This document shows, piece after piece, positions 35,853 through 47,637 of a DNA stretch of 64,000 nt. The notes under the pieces were generated by a model that worked only from the letters and a program-made list of their open reading frames with translations, ran no database searches and was not told the origin of the DNA. This DNA comes from Helianthus annuus (Eukaryota; Streptophyta; Magnoliopsida; Asterales; Asteraceae): positions 119,440,462 through 119,504,461 of the forward strand of contig NC_035443.2 in the NCBI RefSeq assembly GCF_002127325.2, written 5' to 3'. Numbering within the stretch: the first letter of the stretch is position 1; every line of letters starts with the position of its first letter. Both the position numbers and the translations under genes were made by a program.

Positions 35853-38800
35853 TTAGTTTGGAATTTCGTCCCGAAATTCGGTTGTAGCTTCAGTGCTGGG
35901 GTTTTCGTTTGGGAACAACTGGGGATACTTGGACTTCATCTGGTCTTCCCGCTCCCAGGTAAACTCTGGGCCGCGCCGTGAGTTCCAACGAACTCGCACA
36001 AGAGGTATCTGGCTACGTTTGAGGGTTTTGATCTCTCGTTCCGTGATCTCAATCGGTTCCTCGGTAAAGTGTAGTTGTTCATCAATAGTGAGTTCCTTGA
36101 AAGGAATTATGAGTGTTTCATCCGACAGACACTTCTTCAGATTAGACACGTGAAAAACATTGTGCACTGCACTCAGCTCAGCAGGCAGGTTCAATCTATA
36201 AGCAACCTTACCGATTTTCTCGGTAATTTCGAATGGTCCAACATATCGCGGGTTCAGCTTGCCCCGTTTACCGAAACGAACCACACCCTTCCAGGGTGAG
36301 ACTTTAAGTAGAACCCGGTCCCCGACCTGGAATTCTAGCGGTTTCCTACGCTTATCAGCGTAGCTTTTCTGACGGTCGCGAGCTGCCGCCATGCGTTGCC
36401 TGATCTGGGCAATCTTTTCCGTTGTGTCTACCACCAGTTCTGGGCCTGTGAGTTGACTGTCACCGACTTCCGCCCAGCAAAGAGGTGATCGGCATTTACG
36501 ACCGTACAATGCCTCAAAAGGTGCCGCCTGAATGCTAGTGTGGTAGCTGTTGTTGTAGGAGAATTCCACCAGCGGTAGATGCTTCTCCCAGTTCTTGCCA
36601 AAATCGATCACACATGCTCTAAGCATGTCCTCCAGGGTTTGGATGGTGCGTTCAGACTGCCCATCCGTTTGTGGGTGGTAAGCGGTGCTCATGTCCAAAC
36701 GTGAGCCAAAAGATTTGTGCATAGCTTGCCACAACTCGGAAGTAAAACGAGCGTCTCGGTCGGAAATAATGGAAGTTGGCACCCCGTGCCTCGAGACTAC
36801 TTCCTTTAAATAGATTTCTGCCAAGGTAGAAAACTTGTCTGTTTCCTTAATGGCCAGAAAGTGTGCAGACTTAGTCAATCGATCTACTATCACCCAAATA
36901 GTGTCATTCCCGCATTGGGATCTAGGTAGCCCTGTAACAAAATCCATGGAAATTTGTTCCCATTTCCACTTCGGGATTTCCGGTTGCTGGAGTAGTCCTG
37001 CTGGTTTCTGATACTCAGTCTTGACTCTTGCGCAGGTCAAACATTTGCTAACGTATGCTGCTATATGGGCTTTCATGCCAGGCCACCAGTAAGTGGTCCT
37101 TAAGTCGTGGTACATCTTATCTGAACCAGGATGTACTGAATAACGGGACTTATGGGCTTCGTCCATCACAAGCTCACGCAGATCTCCATAAAGTGGGACC
37201 CAAATGCGCCCTGCCACACAGTAGGCGCCGTCTTCTTTTTGCTCTAGTCGTTGTCTCGATCCTCGCAGGGACTCAGCCCTGATGTTTTCCGGTTTCAGAG
37301 CTTCAGTCTGAGCATTTCGAATCTGGGTAGGGAGGTTAGACTGGATGGTAAGTTGTAATGCTCGCACGCGCTTGGGCGTAGTGTCTTTTCGGCTGAGGGC
37401 GTCTGCCACAACATTGGCCTTGCCCGGATGGTACTTGATGGCGCATTCATAATCATTCAGAAGTTCGACCCATCGGCGTTGTCGCATGTTTAATTCCTTT
37501 TGCTTGAAGATATGCTCGAGACTCCTGTGATCGGTGTAAATGGTGCACTTGGTACCGTACAGGTAATGTCTCCATATCTTAAGTGCAAAGATCACTGCTC
37601 CTAGTTCCAAGTCGTGCGTAGTGTAGTTCCTTTCGTGCGTCTTAAGTTGTCGAGAGGCGTAAGCAATAACTTTGTCGCGTTGCATTAACACACAACCGAG
37701 CCCATGGATGGATGCATCGCAGTAAACCACGAAGTCGTCAGTTCCTTCAGGCAACGAGAGGATAGGAGCACTACAGAGATTATCCTTTAGTTTCTGAAAT
37801 GCGGTTTCCTGAGCTTCACCCCATTTATAGACCATACCCTTCTGAGTAAGAGCCGTGAGAGGCTGAGCGATCTTTGAGAATCCCATGATAAATCTTCGAT
37901 AGTACCCTGCTAGTCCCAAGAATTGGCGGACTTCGGTCGGAGTCTTAGGGGTAGGCCAATTCTTTATAGAGTCGATCTTAGCCGGGTCGACGTGAATTCC
38001 ATCTTTGTTAACCACGTGCCCAAGGAAATGGACTTCTCGGAGCCAGAAGTCGCATTTCGAGAACTTGGCATACAGTTGCTCTTTGCGAAGGAGTTCGAGG
38101 ATAAGGCGTAGGTGCTGTTCATGCTCTTCTTGACTTTTCGAGTAGATCAGGATGTCGTCGATAAACACGATCACGAATTTGTCGAGGTAAGGTTTGCACA
38201 CTCGGTTCATGAGATCCATGAATACCGCGGGCGCGTTGGTCATTCCAAAGGGCATAACAAGGAATTCATAATGACCATAGCGAGTTCTGAATGCAGTTTT
38301 GGAGATGTCTTCATTACGGACCCTTAGCTGATGATAACCTGATCGCAGGTCAATCTTAGAATAGTAGCTCGATCCTTGCAACTGATCGAATAGGTCGTCG
38401 ATTCGCGGGAGAGGGTAACGATTCTTGATGGTAACTTTGTTCAGCTCACGATAGTCAATGCACATTCGGAACGTGCCATCCTTCTTCTTAACAAAGAGTA
38501 CCGGTGCTCCCCAGGGTGATGAACTAGGGCGGATAAACCCTTTATCCAATAGTTCCTGTAGTTGAGTAGAGAGTTCCTTCAATTCTGCGGGGGCTAGTCG
38601 ATAAGGTGCACGAGCTATTGGCGCTGCTCCGGGAGCTAGCTCGATTTGGAATTCGACCTGACGGTGGGGAGGGAGTCCAGGTAGTTCTTCAGGAAATACC
38701 TCGGGGTAGTCACGCACTACTGGAAAATCTTCAATCCTCTTTTCCTTTTCCTGCGTGTTGGTGACAAGTGCTAAGATAGCGGTGTGCCCTTTTCGTAAAC

Positions 38801-40448
38801 ACTTCTGGGCTTTCAAGAATGAGATAACGCCTGAGATTTCTCCACCTTTGCCACCTTGTACGATGAGGGGTTTGCCAGAACGGCGGGGAATACGAACTGC
38901 TTTCTCTTGACAGAGGATCTCAGCGCGATGCTTGGATAACCAATCCATACCAATGACGACGTCGAAGCTTCCAAGAGTAACAGGGAAAAGATCGATACTA
39001 AATGTCTGACCAGACAATTCTAGTTTGCAGCCTTTGATAACATGTGAGGCCTCGATGTTTCTACCATTAGCTAACTCGACGATATGATGTGAACTTAGTA
39101 ACGAAAGCGGACGCTTAAGCTTCTTACTAATACGTAGGGACACATAACTAGCATCGGCTCCAGAATCAAATAATACAGAAACATAACGATCATCGAGTAG
39201 GAACTTACCCGCCACGACATTGGGGTCATTCCTTGCTTCTCCAGCTCCAATCACAAAAGCCCTTCCTCTAGCACCATTCCCAGCATTGTTGTTCTGATCG
39301 TTGTTTCCTGCTCCCTGATTGTTGTTGCGGTTCTGGTTCAGTTCGGGGCAATTCTTCTTATAGTGCCCCTCAGCTCCACACTGGAAACAACCCTTGGCAT
39401 TCCCGTGATGTTGTTGCTGCTGGTTCTGCCCCACGGGACGTGGACTCCTACAGTCCTTGGCCTCGTGCCCCATCTTGTTACATCGCTGGCACTGACCTTT
39501 CCCACAAGGCCCACTGTGATGTCGATTGCACTTGTTGCACTTGGGGTGGTTACCACGATAGCCACCCTGTTGTTGAGTGCCCTTATTGTTTTCAGTTTTC
39601 CTTTGCTGTGCTGGGGCCTGAGTGGGGTTAGCATCCTTGCTTTGATTTCCTTCCCACTTACGCTTGTTGTCACTAGAAGTTCCGACAGTAGCACTGATCC
39701 TTTTGGGCAACCTGCCCTCTTCTACGGCCTGATCAGTAAGTTTGTGAGCAAGTCGAACGACCGGCTGAATGGTAGTGAGGTTGGCTGAAGTTACATGGCT
39801 TCGAATTTCTGGAGCCAAACCCTTGACGTACAACTCGATTCTCCGATACATGGGTCGAGACATGTTTGGGCAAAGGGCAGCATAGTCATTGGACAGCTTG
39901 GTGTAGGTTTCAATTTCTGACCCAACCATCTTAAGCGCATAGTACTCGTTCTCAAGTTTGTGGATGTCATCCCGGTGACAGTACTCCTCCTTAATCATGT
40001 CCTTGAAATCCTCCCACGCAGTAGCATTAGCAGTTTCCAATCCAAACATCTGAATTTGCGCCTTCCACCAAGAAAGCGCGTTTCCTTCAAGCGTAGCAGT
40101 AGCAAACTTCACCCAATTCGCAGGGGGACACTCGCAGACAGCAAAGACAGCTTCAACTTTCTCAATCCAATGCAGAAGACCTATGGCACCCTCAGTGCCG
40201 TTGAAAGGGAGAGGCTTGCAATCCATGAAAGTTTTGAAAGTACACACGGGTGGTTGCGCAGGTGCATGCTGACCTGTTCGTGAGAAGCGAAGCGTATAGA
40301 TTTAGGGATAAAAGGCGATGTGGCGGTAGGATCTAAAACATCCTAGGGCAACGAGTTTACCTCCAGGGTGAGCTGCAGCCACCGTGTTAAGCAGGTTAGT
40401 GAATTGAGCCTGTGTCATGTTGATGTTTCCTCTTCCACGTCCACTCAT
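35853..40448 (-). CDS. Tekay-2 gag-pol polyprotein, probably with one intron
   Basis: The open frame from 40273 to the stop at 35853 has no break. The likely start is the ATG at 40448 ([15 protein letters not shown]), joined across the candidate intron 40274-40360. Counting residues from codon 40247: the gag core has [16 protein letters not shown]. Zinc knuckles [14 protein letters not shown] and [14 protein letters not shown] lie near 250-300, preceded by an extra Cys/His cluster ([12 protein letters not shown]). Protease [13 protein letters not shown] is near 362, reverse transcriptase FIDDILIYS near 695, RNase [11 protein letters not shown] near 847, and the integrase zinc region [11 protein letters not shown] with CLTCARVK follows. 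The integrase core has [21 protein letters not shown] (near 1167) and [13 protein letters not shown] chromodomain-like end [16 protein letters not shown] lies near 1424. All catalytic residues I can check are present. Length is normal for the family. Confidence 0.93.
40274..40360 (-). other. Candidate 87-nt GT-AG intron in Tekay-2 gag
   Basis: On the minus strand the segment begins GTAAACTCG and ends CGAACAG. Taken out, it joins the 29 codons from ATG 40448 to the gag frame in phase. Left in, the upstream frame stops at a TAA inside the segment. There is a CTAAA-like branch-point candidate about 25-30 bases before the end, but the pyrimidine tract is weak. The alternative is a chance insertion with GT-AG ends, gag being read from a later start. 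Confidence 0.5.
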
Positions 40449-40726
40449 TGTCTTCATAACCAGAAAACACAGTATGAGTGTGATGTTGTAACGTAGCGAG
40501 ATTGAGATAGAAGAGAGAGGTGTATCTATCTAATTTAGGCACACTAGTACGTATAGCAAAACAGGAAACATAAGGCAAGCAAACAAGTAAGCACTGGTCC
40601 GAGCTATGAGGTCAAATGTGTCGAGCCTTGCACTTGGAGTGTAGTGTCGTCGCGAGTCACAGGTTATAGTCTGGTTTTTCCCAAAAAGATTTTCCCCTTT
40701 TTAAAACCAAGTTCACTATAACCAAT

Positions 40727-40739
40727 GGCTCTGATACCA
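40727..40739 (-). other. Primer-binding site of Tekay-2
   Basis: The minus strand reads TGGTATCAGAGCC three bases after the 5' LTR, matching initiator tRNA-Met. The leader to the ATG at 40448 is about 280 bases. Confidence 0.92.
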
Positions 40740-40742
40740 ATC

Positions 40743-43033
40743 TGTCACACCCCCAAAATCCACATGCGGAACACCACCACTTGGAGGCGTGACTGACCAG
40801 GATCCAGCCACCAATTATACTGAGCATTGAATTAATAGTAGGAATATATAATATCCAAAGTAGTTAGCAACATCATAGTTTAAGTTCGATGATTAGTTTA
40901 ACAAAACAGCGGAAGCATAAACCAAGGTAGTTTTAAAGATAGTTCTTAGTTCAAGATAGTTAAACCCAACACACGGGTTTTGACGAACACTACACATCCC
41001 CCAAGCCGCAGCTCCTGAGTCACGTGTTGCCTGCAAAGCATGCAGAAAGGGGTCAACAATAATGCTGAGTGAGTTCACTAGTTGTCCAGTCTTAGGTTAC
41101 CAAAAAAAAACTTAAGTTGTTTAGATAAAGCATTTATAATCACGTTGTGGGGAGCTACCCCATCTGTAAGCTCACTAAACTGTAGATACCGAAACTGTTG
41201 ACGGAATGATATCATGCCCCGAGTCAATGTCTATCGTCATTGACCATGTTGCAAGGTCTACTAGTTCACGCCCGATTCCCCCGGTCACGGTGTGAGGTTG
41301 TCAAACCTAATAGCGCTATCAACTAATAACCCGTTCGCCCCCGGCGATTAATCGGTATTGTAAGCAGGGACTTAAGTGATAGAGTTTCGTTTAGCATGGC
41401 TAGTTGTGATTTATAAATAATATCCAAACGTATCTCCCCCGGAGATAGTAATTACCCATTCTGTTTTCCCCCGGAGTAATGGGTCAAAAGTGTTTTTCCC
41501 AAAGTTGGTAGTTTGTTCGTGTCCCTCCGCGGGACGCATGCTTTTAGTGTGTGAACTCACCTTGGGTTGCTCGGCAGATTAGGTTACTTGTCAAACACGT
41601 TGGTCACCACGTCCTAGCATGGTTACCGGTATAGGTCAGGTTTGGTGTACAAGCATTCACGTAAAAACTTACACATAACTAACACGTATCATGCATATAA
41701 GTAAACAGTGGGTTATTGGGCCGGCCCTAACATTCACACATTCACACAGCACTTTAGCAACACATAGTCCAGTTAACAGATAGCCCATATTAACACATTC
41801 TGGCCCAATAACCAAAGTGGACAGCCCAGTCGCAACCAGGTGGTCTCGAGTCGCAACCAGGAGGTCTCGGCTTGTCATGCTGTGGTTGCGAGTCGCAACT
41901 GTGTGGTCTCGAGTTGTCACGCTGTGGTTGCGAGTCGCAACCGTCGTAGTCTCGAGTCGCAACCGTTGCAGTTTCGAGTTGTCACGCTATGGTTGCGAGT
42001 CGCAACCGTGTGGTTGCGAGTCGTAATGCTGTCCTTTTCACGTTCACGTGCAGATTCAGATACATCAGTCCAATTTGTACTATGTAATCAGGCCCAAATC
42101 AAGTAATAGCCAATAAGGTTTCACTAACACTTTTCCTAATCTGACCATTAGTAACATAGATCAAACATTGCCCTTTTTGAATCTTCAAACCATATTCAAC
42201 AAGTTCATCCTATATTCATAAATTTCTAGGGTTTTCATCTTATCATAACATACATTTTTATGAACCAAAACTTACATATTTTAACAAGATCATCATGCAA
42301 GAACAAGAAAACATACATTTTGTAACATCAAGCATGAATTTGGTTGATTTATCATTCCTAAAACATCATTCTTTAGCCATTTTGAATCATGTTATCAAAT
42401 GTTATCACATAATGATTTACACACATCATTAAACCCACAAATCACTTCAAAGATCATGCATAACATTTCTAACCCTCATCTTTCTAGCATTCAAAGTAGG
42501 CATCATAGTTCTTATAACATACATTAATCTTATACACATAAAGATAACACTAACCGGTTATGAAAAGGAGCCGAAACAAAGGAAAGGAACCGAGAAAATG
42601 AAGTGTCCGAGTGATGAAGATCTTGTCCAAGATTTCTTGACCGAGATTCCTTGTGAGATCCGAGCTTGAACCGAAAGTTTGGAAGAGAATGGGATGTTGT
42701 TGAGGGTTTTCTAGGAAAAGAGAATAGAAGGAGTGTGTTTGTGTGTTTGTGTAAAATGAAGGAAAGTGGGGAAGGTTGGGATTTTATACAAGGTTCAACA
42801 ATAGACTAAGGGGTTTCGGCCCAAACCGGTTACGGCCCAAGAGGCCCACTCGAAACCGAGTGGCCCACTCGCAACCGAGTGGTTGCGAGTCATGGTCTCG
42901 ACTCACATACATATATATATATAATACATACGTACAACACATATCATGCACAAAAGATCACGTTTTCATTTAATAACATATATATACACAAAAATATTAC
43001 AAGGTGTTCGTTCGGAAAACCTAGAGTGTCACA
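40743..43033 (-). repeat. Tekay-2 5' LTR with TATA box
   Basis: 2291-bp partner of 33471-35760. The promoter candidate TATAAAAT is at 42781-42788 on the minus strand, with the GC-rich palindromes cactcgaaaccgagtg and cactcgcaaccgagtg (42847-42892) directly upstream. The AGCAG duplication follows at 43034-43038. Confidence 0.95.
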
Positions 43034-43038
43034 AGCAG

Positions 43039-43269
43039 ATTATTCTCCAGCTCAGCAATGTAATTAACTCTTTCAAACGTCACAATCCCATTGGATAACG
43101 TTCCTTCACAAATAATTCTACCACCTTGATTACCCACAAAACCTACATAGCCTCCATTGAAATTTCTAACATCATACAGCAATGTTGTCTTCCCTGTCAT
43201 GTGCCGAGAAGCTCCACTATCCATAATCCATCGTGAAACGGATCTCGGAAGCTCCTGCACAAACCACAA
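43039..43269 (-). pseudogene. Copia protease fragment
   Basis: The minus strand reads SRWIMDSGASRHMTG, the Copia aspartic protease active site (DSGAS) with its usual HMTG follow-up. It then reads GGYVGFVGNQGGRIICEGTL and stops at the Tekay-2 insertion, continuing at 33465 with LSISRICDR. One frameshift near 43270-43280 separates it from the preceding gag frame. Confidence 0.92.
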
Positions 43270-43273
43270 ACAC

Positions 43274-45183
43274 TTAGTTAGATTTGGATGCTACCCAAGC
43301 CTGTTTTGACTCAGGTAACTCAACTTTGATGTGAGATTTTGTAGTGTAACGTGGCGGAAAATTTTTATCATTCATTTTTAAGCTTTCTTCAGACCCAACC
43401 TCAACCTTTTTGTATAGGAAAAACTCATCTTTTTGAGGTTGACCAGATGGTTGGTCTTTCTTTTGAACATTTTTCTTCTCAGATTTTTGCATTTCTTTCT
43501 CAAGTTTTACATAATAATCCAAAGGAACATCCATCTTTACCGGTGTGGTAGAAGATGATTGTTTTTCAGTCTCAGAAACCTTTGGTTTTGGAACACTTTC
43601 TTTCTTTTCAACAACTTTTGGATTCCATGTTTGTTGAGCTGACGCAACCCGTTTGTAAAATTTGTCATTTTTAGTTACCACCTTCTTAACAGGTTCAGTT
43701 TTGACTTTGATTTTATCATTTTTCAAAACCTTTTTCTCAACAACCAATGGAGCTTTTCCTCTTGCATCATCTTTCCTCTTTTGAATCTTCACAACTTCAG
43801 TCTTAGGATTCAAGTTGGTACATTTTCGTGCAATATGTCCAACTTGATTACATCTGAAGCATGTTCGAGTTTCAGCTACCCAACTTGTGCCTTCAGACTG
43901 AGGCTGTGAAGCTTTCTTCTCAAAGAACTCTTCATTTGATTTCGAGAAAATCTTTGACTCTTCATCAGAAAGTGAACTTGAACTATTCACAAACACTTTC
44001 TTCTCAACAAACTTCTTGTTTTGAGCATTTTTCTTTTGATAGTTCTTACCACCCTGATAACCACCCGACCATCTGTTTCGATTGTTGTTATAAAAACGCG
44101 GTGAAACAACAGGCTTCTTGTAGTAAGCTTTATCCTTTTCAAAATTCATTTGCCTTTTTGTTTGATTTAAATTGTTCACTTCTGACAGATCAACTTCAAT
44201 CAATTTGAACACATTTGTCAATTTGTTCACATTAACATTCTCTAGTGGAAACTCAGAATCCGAAAACAACTTATCTGAACCCAACATCTTGTACATGACA
44301 AGATTTGGTCCTTCATTTAAGTTGTTCTTGGACTTTGGTTTCGGAATGTACTTGTCCAAGAAACATTCATCTTCCTCAGTAGTGTCACTTTCAGATTTTT
44401 GAACACTTTCAACCACACTTTTTACAACGTCAGTTTGGACACTATCTTCATCGGAAGATGAAGTGAACGTGACATCTATTGTGTCAGGAAGTTTCACCTC
44501 ATTTTCATCATCATCATTAACCAACCCTGATTTTTTCTTTGAATAATTGTTCAAAACTGGTGGCGGAACTTGATGATACCCCACCCCTGTTCCATCAGAG
44601 AATACATCTTCGCCTGCTTTGTTTTTCCCGATAGGTTTGGGAACAATGTGTTGCAAAACAAAGTTGCGGAGTTGTAACTGTTCAATTTCAAATTGATGCG
44701 CTCATTCTCAATTTTAGCTTCTACAAACTGAAGCTTCAACTTAGCAATTTCATCAAGTTGCTTGTTGATTAACTCTTCTTTCACCCGAAGAACTTCCGTC
44801 AAGAGATTATTTTCCTTAAATGTCTTACCATTTCTATCATCAGCATCTTTAACCGTTCGTTTAAGCTTCTCAAATTTTTCTGAAATCTGACGATTTTCAA
44901 GAAGTAACTGTTCATTTTCTTTCCTAACTCTTTCTTTGTCAATTTTATCATTTTCAATTTTGTCAGTTAATTCTTTTACTTTGTCGTTTAAAGCTTTTAA
45001 CATTTTATCACGGTTAAGGATCTGATCCTCAACACTTCTGACTCTATCAGTCAGATCATCAATTTTCTTACCATTCAGATAGGTGATTGTACTACAAACT
45101 TTGCACTCTTTGATGCAATTTTTGCAGTCAACATCACCTTTGACTTTCTTACCTGACTCAGTCGGTGACGCATTTGAACTGAC
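43274..45183 (-). pseudogene. Copia gag, C-terminal half: coiled coil and second zinc knuckle
   Basis: Downstream of the in-frame TAG at 45184 the same frame continues. First comes a cysteine cluster CX2CX3CX2C (CKNCIKECKVC, near 45100). A long heptad-rich coiled coil follows (LTDKIENDKIDKERVRKEN, ENRQISEKFEKLKRTVKDAD). A frameshift near 44650-44700 leads to a Lys/Ser/Glu-rich 460-codon stretch with a CCHC knuckle CFRCNQVGHIARKC near 43830-43870. It ends at a TAA at 43274 just before protease. The role is RNA binding and particle assembly by analogy with other Copia gags. Confidence 0.82.
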
Positions 45184-47131
45184 CTAGCTTTTAGACTCAG
45201 ATACGGACTTAGAGTCTACCTCAAGTGTCTTAGCAGCTAGCACCTTGTCAGCCATCTTTCCCAAGTTTTCAGCTGTCAACTCTTGTGTCGTGTCTATGAT
45301 TCCATCATCAATCTTCTTTGACTTTTCTTCTTTTTCTTTCTCTTCTTTTTCTTCTATGCTTCCCCACCATTTTCTTTGCCAAAACTCTTCTTCATCAGCA
45401 ATTTGTTGAATTATGGTTTCAAGATCGAGGATGTTATGGTCAATAGAAATGTTTCCCATGGGGTCAAAATAACATTCTCTGTCTGGATCCCATCTCTTCG
45501 CTCTTTTTGCTTCAGTATAGATACCAGATATTCTGATCATTCTGTTTTGAGCTAACATCTTTCTGTGACCATACTTCTGTTCTTCATTTCTGTTGTCTTT
45601 AAAAGATACAGGTTCAACAGACTTTGCCATAAAAGCATATCCAACCGCATCCTCCTCTGGTAGCAACTCGCTTCTGTCGAAACCTTCATCGTCATGAATT
45701 ACAGCAAGAGCTCTGGATTTCTCTTTGTTATCCTCAAGCTGCTTCATTCTTGGCGGTTCTGATTTATTCTGATGATAAATCGCTCTCTTGTAGTAATCTT
45801 CTTTGAACGGATTTTCAGAATCATCAGCATAAGCATTTCGGCATTCACGCTTAAAGTGACCTTTTTGTTTACACTTGAAACACGTCACTTTTGACTTGTC
45901 AAAGCCTAACTTGGTAGATGGTCCACCAATAGACTTTCTTCCTGTTATCTCCATGAAACGCTGTGCTCTTCGAACCGCACTGGCCATACACCACCTTATG
46001 TCAATTAATTCCATCTCCTCAGGATCTATCTGATCGTAGTCTTCCTTTGTCAGGTTGGTGTTGCCTATCTTGCCCGCCACAAGGCTTTCATACGACTCTA
46101 GCACAGAAGCTAAGAAAACCATAAGTTGCTTTGCAGACTCCTCGCTGAAGTTTTGTGCGTTCTTTAAATCTACTGCGATATTGCATTGAAACAAGTTATT
46201 TGCAGCTGATTTGTTGGAAGTTGACGAAGAACCACTGTGAAATCCACTGCTTGAATTCTCTTTGCTAGATGTGTTGGAGTTTTCAGCAGAAAAAGCTGTC
46301 TTGGGAGACATATTCTTTGGAATCATGCTTTTTGGATAATACAAATCCAAGTTCTGTTGATATGACGAGTGATTGACTTTGTGTGTTTTCTTTATCTCTA
46401 GCTCGTGACTCTCAAGTCTTTCAATCAACAAATCCACTGTAAGATCTTCAGACTTGATCGTATTCTTCAACATCAATGCAAAGTATTGCCAATCCATCTC
46501 ATCTGGCAACGAGTCAAACAATTTGTCGACTAGCTCTTCTTGAGAATATAAAATTCCATGTCTCGCCAGCTCCAACTTCAGGTGCCCAAACCTCTCAATC
46601 ATCTTACAAACTGATTCATTTTTTAAACAACCAAATAAATCAAACTCTTTTCTTAGCAGTTTCTTTTTGTTTTTCACTATTTCTGCACTACCCAAACATT
46701 TTACTTCTAACTTTTTCCACAGATCTTTAGCATTGGTGTATTCGATCAAAGATATTATATCTTCTCGGACAGACTGAAACAGCAATGCAATGCACTTTTG
46801 CTCGGCAACAAACGCTTCTATTTCTTCGGTTGTTGTCAAATTTTTCACCATTTTTGCCTCCATCACTGTATCCATTCTTTAGACTCTTCCAACTGGGATA
46901 AGCAAAAGCCTTTAACCATTCTTCAAATTTCTTGGCCCACCGACTGTACTCTTCGATTGCCATCAACTTCGGAGGTTTGTTATATGTTCCGTATGCACTC
47001 TCCACGCCTAATCTGTCAAACACAGTTTTCTTCATACTCGGAGTATTCTCATTGGTGTTGCTAGACGTATCATCTCCAGAATTTCCAGCAAAGGCATACA
47101 TGTCACTGAAAGGATTCATGAATTCGTCCAT
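45184..47131 (-). pseudogene. Copia gag, N-terminal half with first zinc knuckle
   Basis: Starts at ATG 47131 (MDEFMNPFSDMYAFAGN), the first ATG with a gag-like frame after the primer site. A frameshift near 46860 moves it to the 563-codon frame. That frame holds the usual Copia gag helices (DLWKKLEVKCLGSAEIVKNK, SLPDEMDWQYFALMLKN) and a CCHC knuckle CFKCKQKGHFKREC near 45860-45900. An acidic stretch and the in-frame TAG at 45184 follow. With the next entry, gag spans about 3.9 kb, long for a Copia element. Confidence 0.88.
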
Positions 47132-47637
47132 CTTTCACGTACTTGAAACAATCAGCAAACACTTAGAAAACTTTCGAAAATTTGAAAAACAGTAAATTCA
47201 AGCGGAATCAGCTTTTGAAGCGAAATAGCTTCTCAAGTGGAATCAGCTTTTGAAGAGAAATCTCTTATTTCGATTGAAATTTCAAGCGAAAATAGACAAC
47301 AATCTTGAGCGAAATCTGATTTCAAGCGAAATCAGACTGTACTTTCAAGCGGGATATGGTTTTTCAAGCGGAATATGTTGCAGTTTCAAGCGGAATACTC
47401 GAACACTCGTTCAAGCGGAATTAGGTTTTTAGGCCATTTTTACCAGTTTTAATCCGAATTTTAATCTGATTCTTTGTAGGGTTTGTTAAAACTATGTTTT
47501 ACACGATATATGTGAAAATCAGGCCATTTCAACCATTAAAACATGTTCAAATCAGACAAGTATGAGTAAAAGTGAGAAAATCTGGTAGAATCAAGCTGAA
47601 TTGGTATGAACTCCTCGTCCTGTGCTCTGATACCACT
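47132..47637 (-). other. Copia leader with primer-binding site
   Basis: TGGTATCAGAGC on the minus strand at 47624-47635, two bases after the 5' LTR, matches initiator tRNA-Met. The leader holds about ten copies of tcaagcggaat or close variants (47195-47425), the same word that is repeated inside the LTRs. Confidence 0.88.

Larger units (their letters stand above)
33471..43033 (-). mobile_element. Tekay-2: Ty3/Gypsy chromovirus, young and nearly intact
   Basis: LTRs of 2290 bp (33471-35760) and 2291 bp (40743-43033) differ by only about five or six substitutions and three single-base run-length changes, about 0.4% by eye. AGCAG flanks it at 33466-33470 and 43034-43038. Primer site and gag-pol order show the minus orientation. 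The gag-pol frame of 1464 codons is uninterrupted. It lies in the Copia protease-integrase junction. It is the best candidate in the window for a recently autonomous element. Confidence 0.96.
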
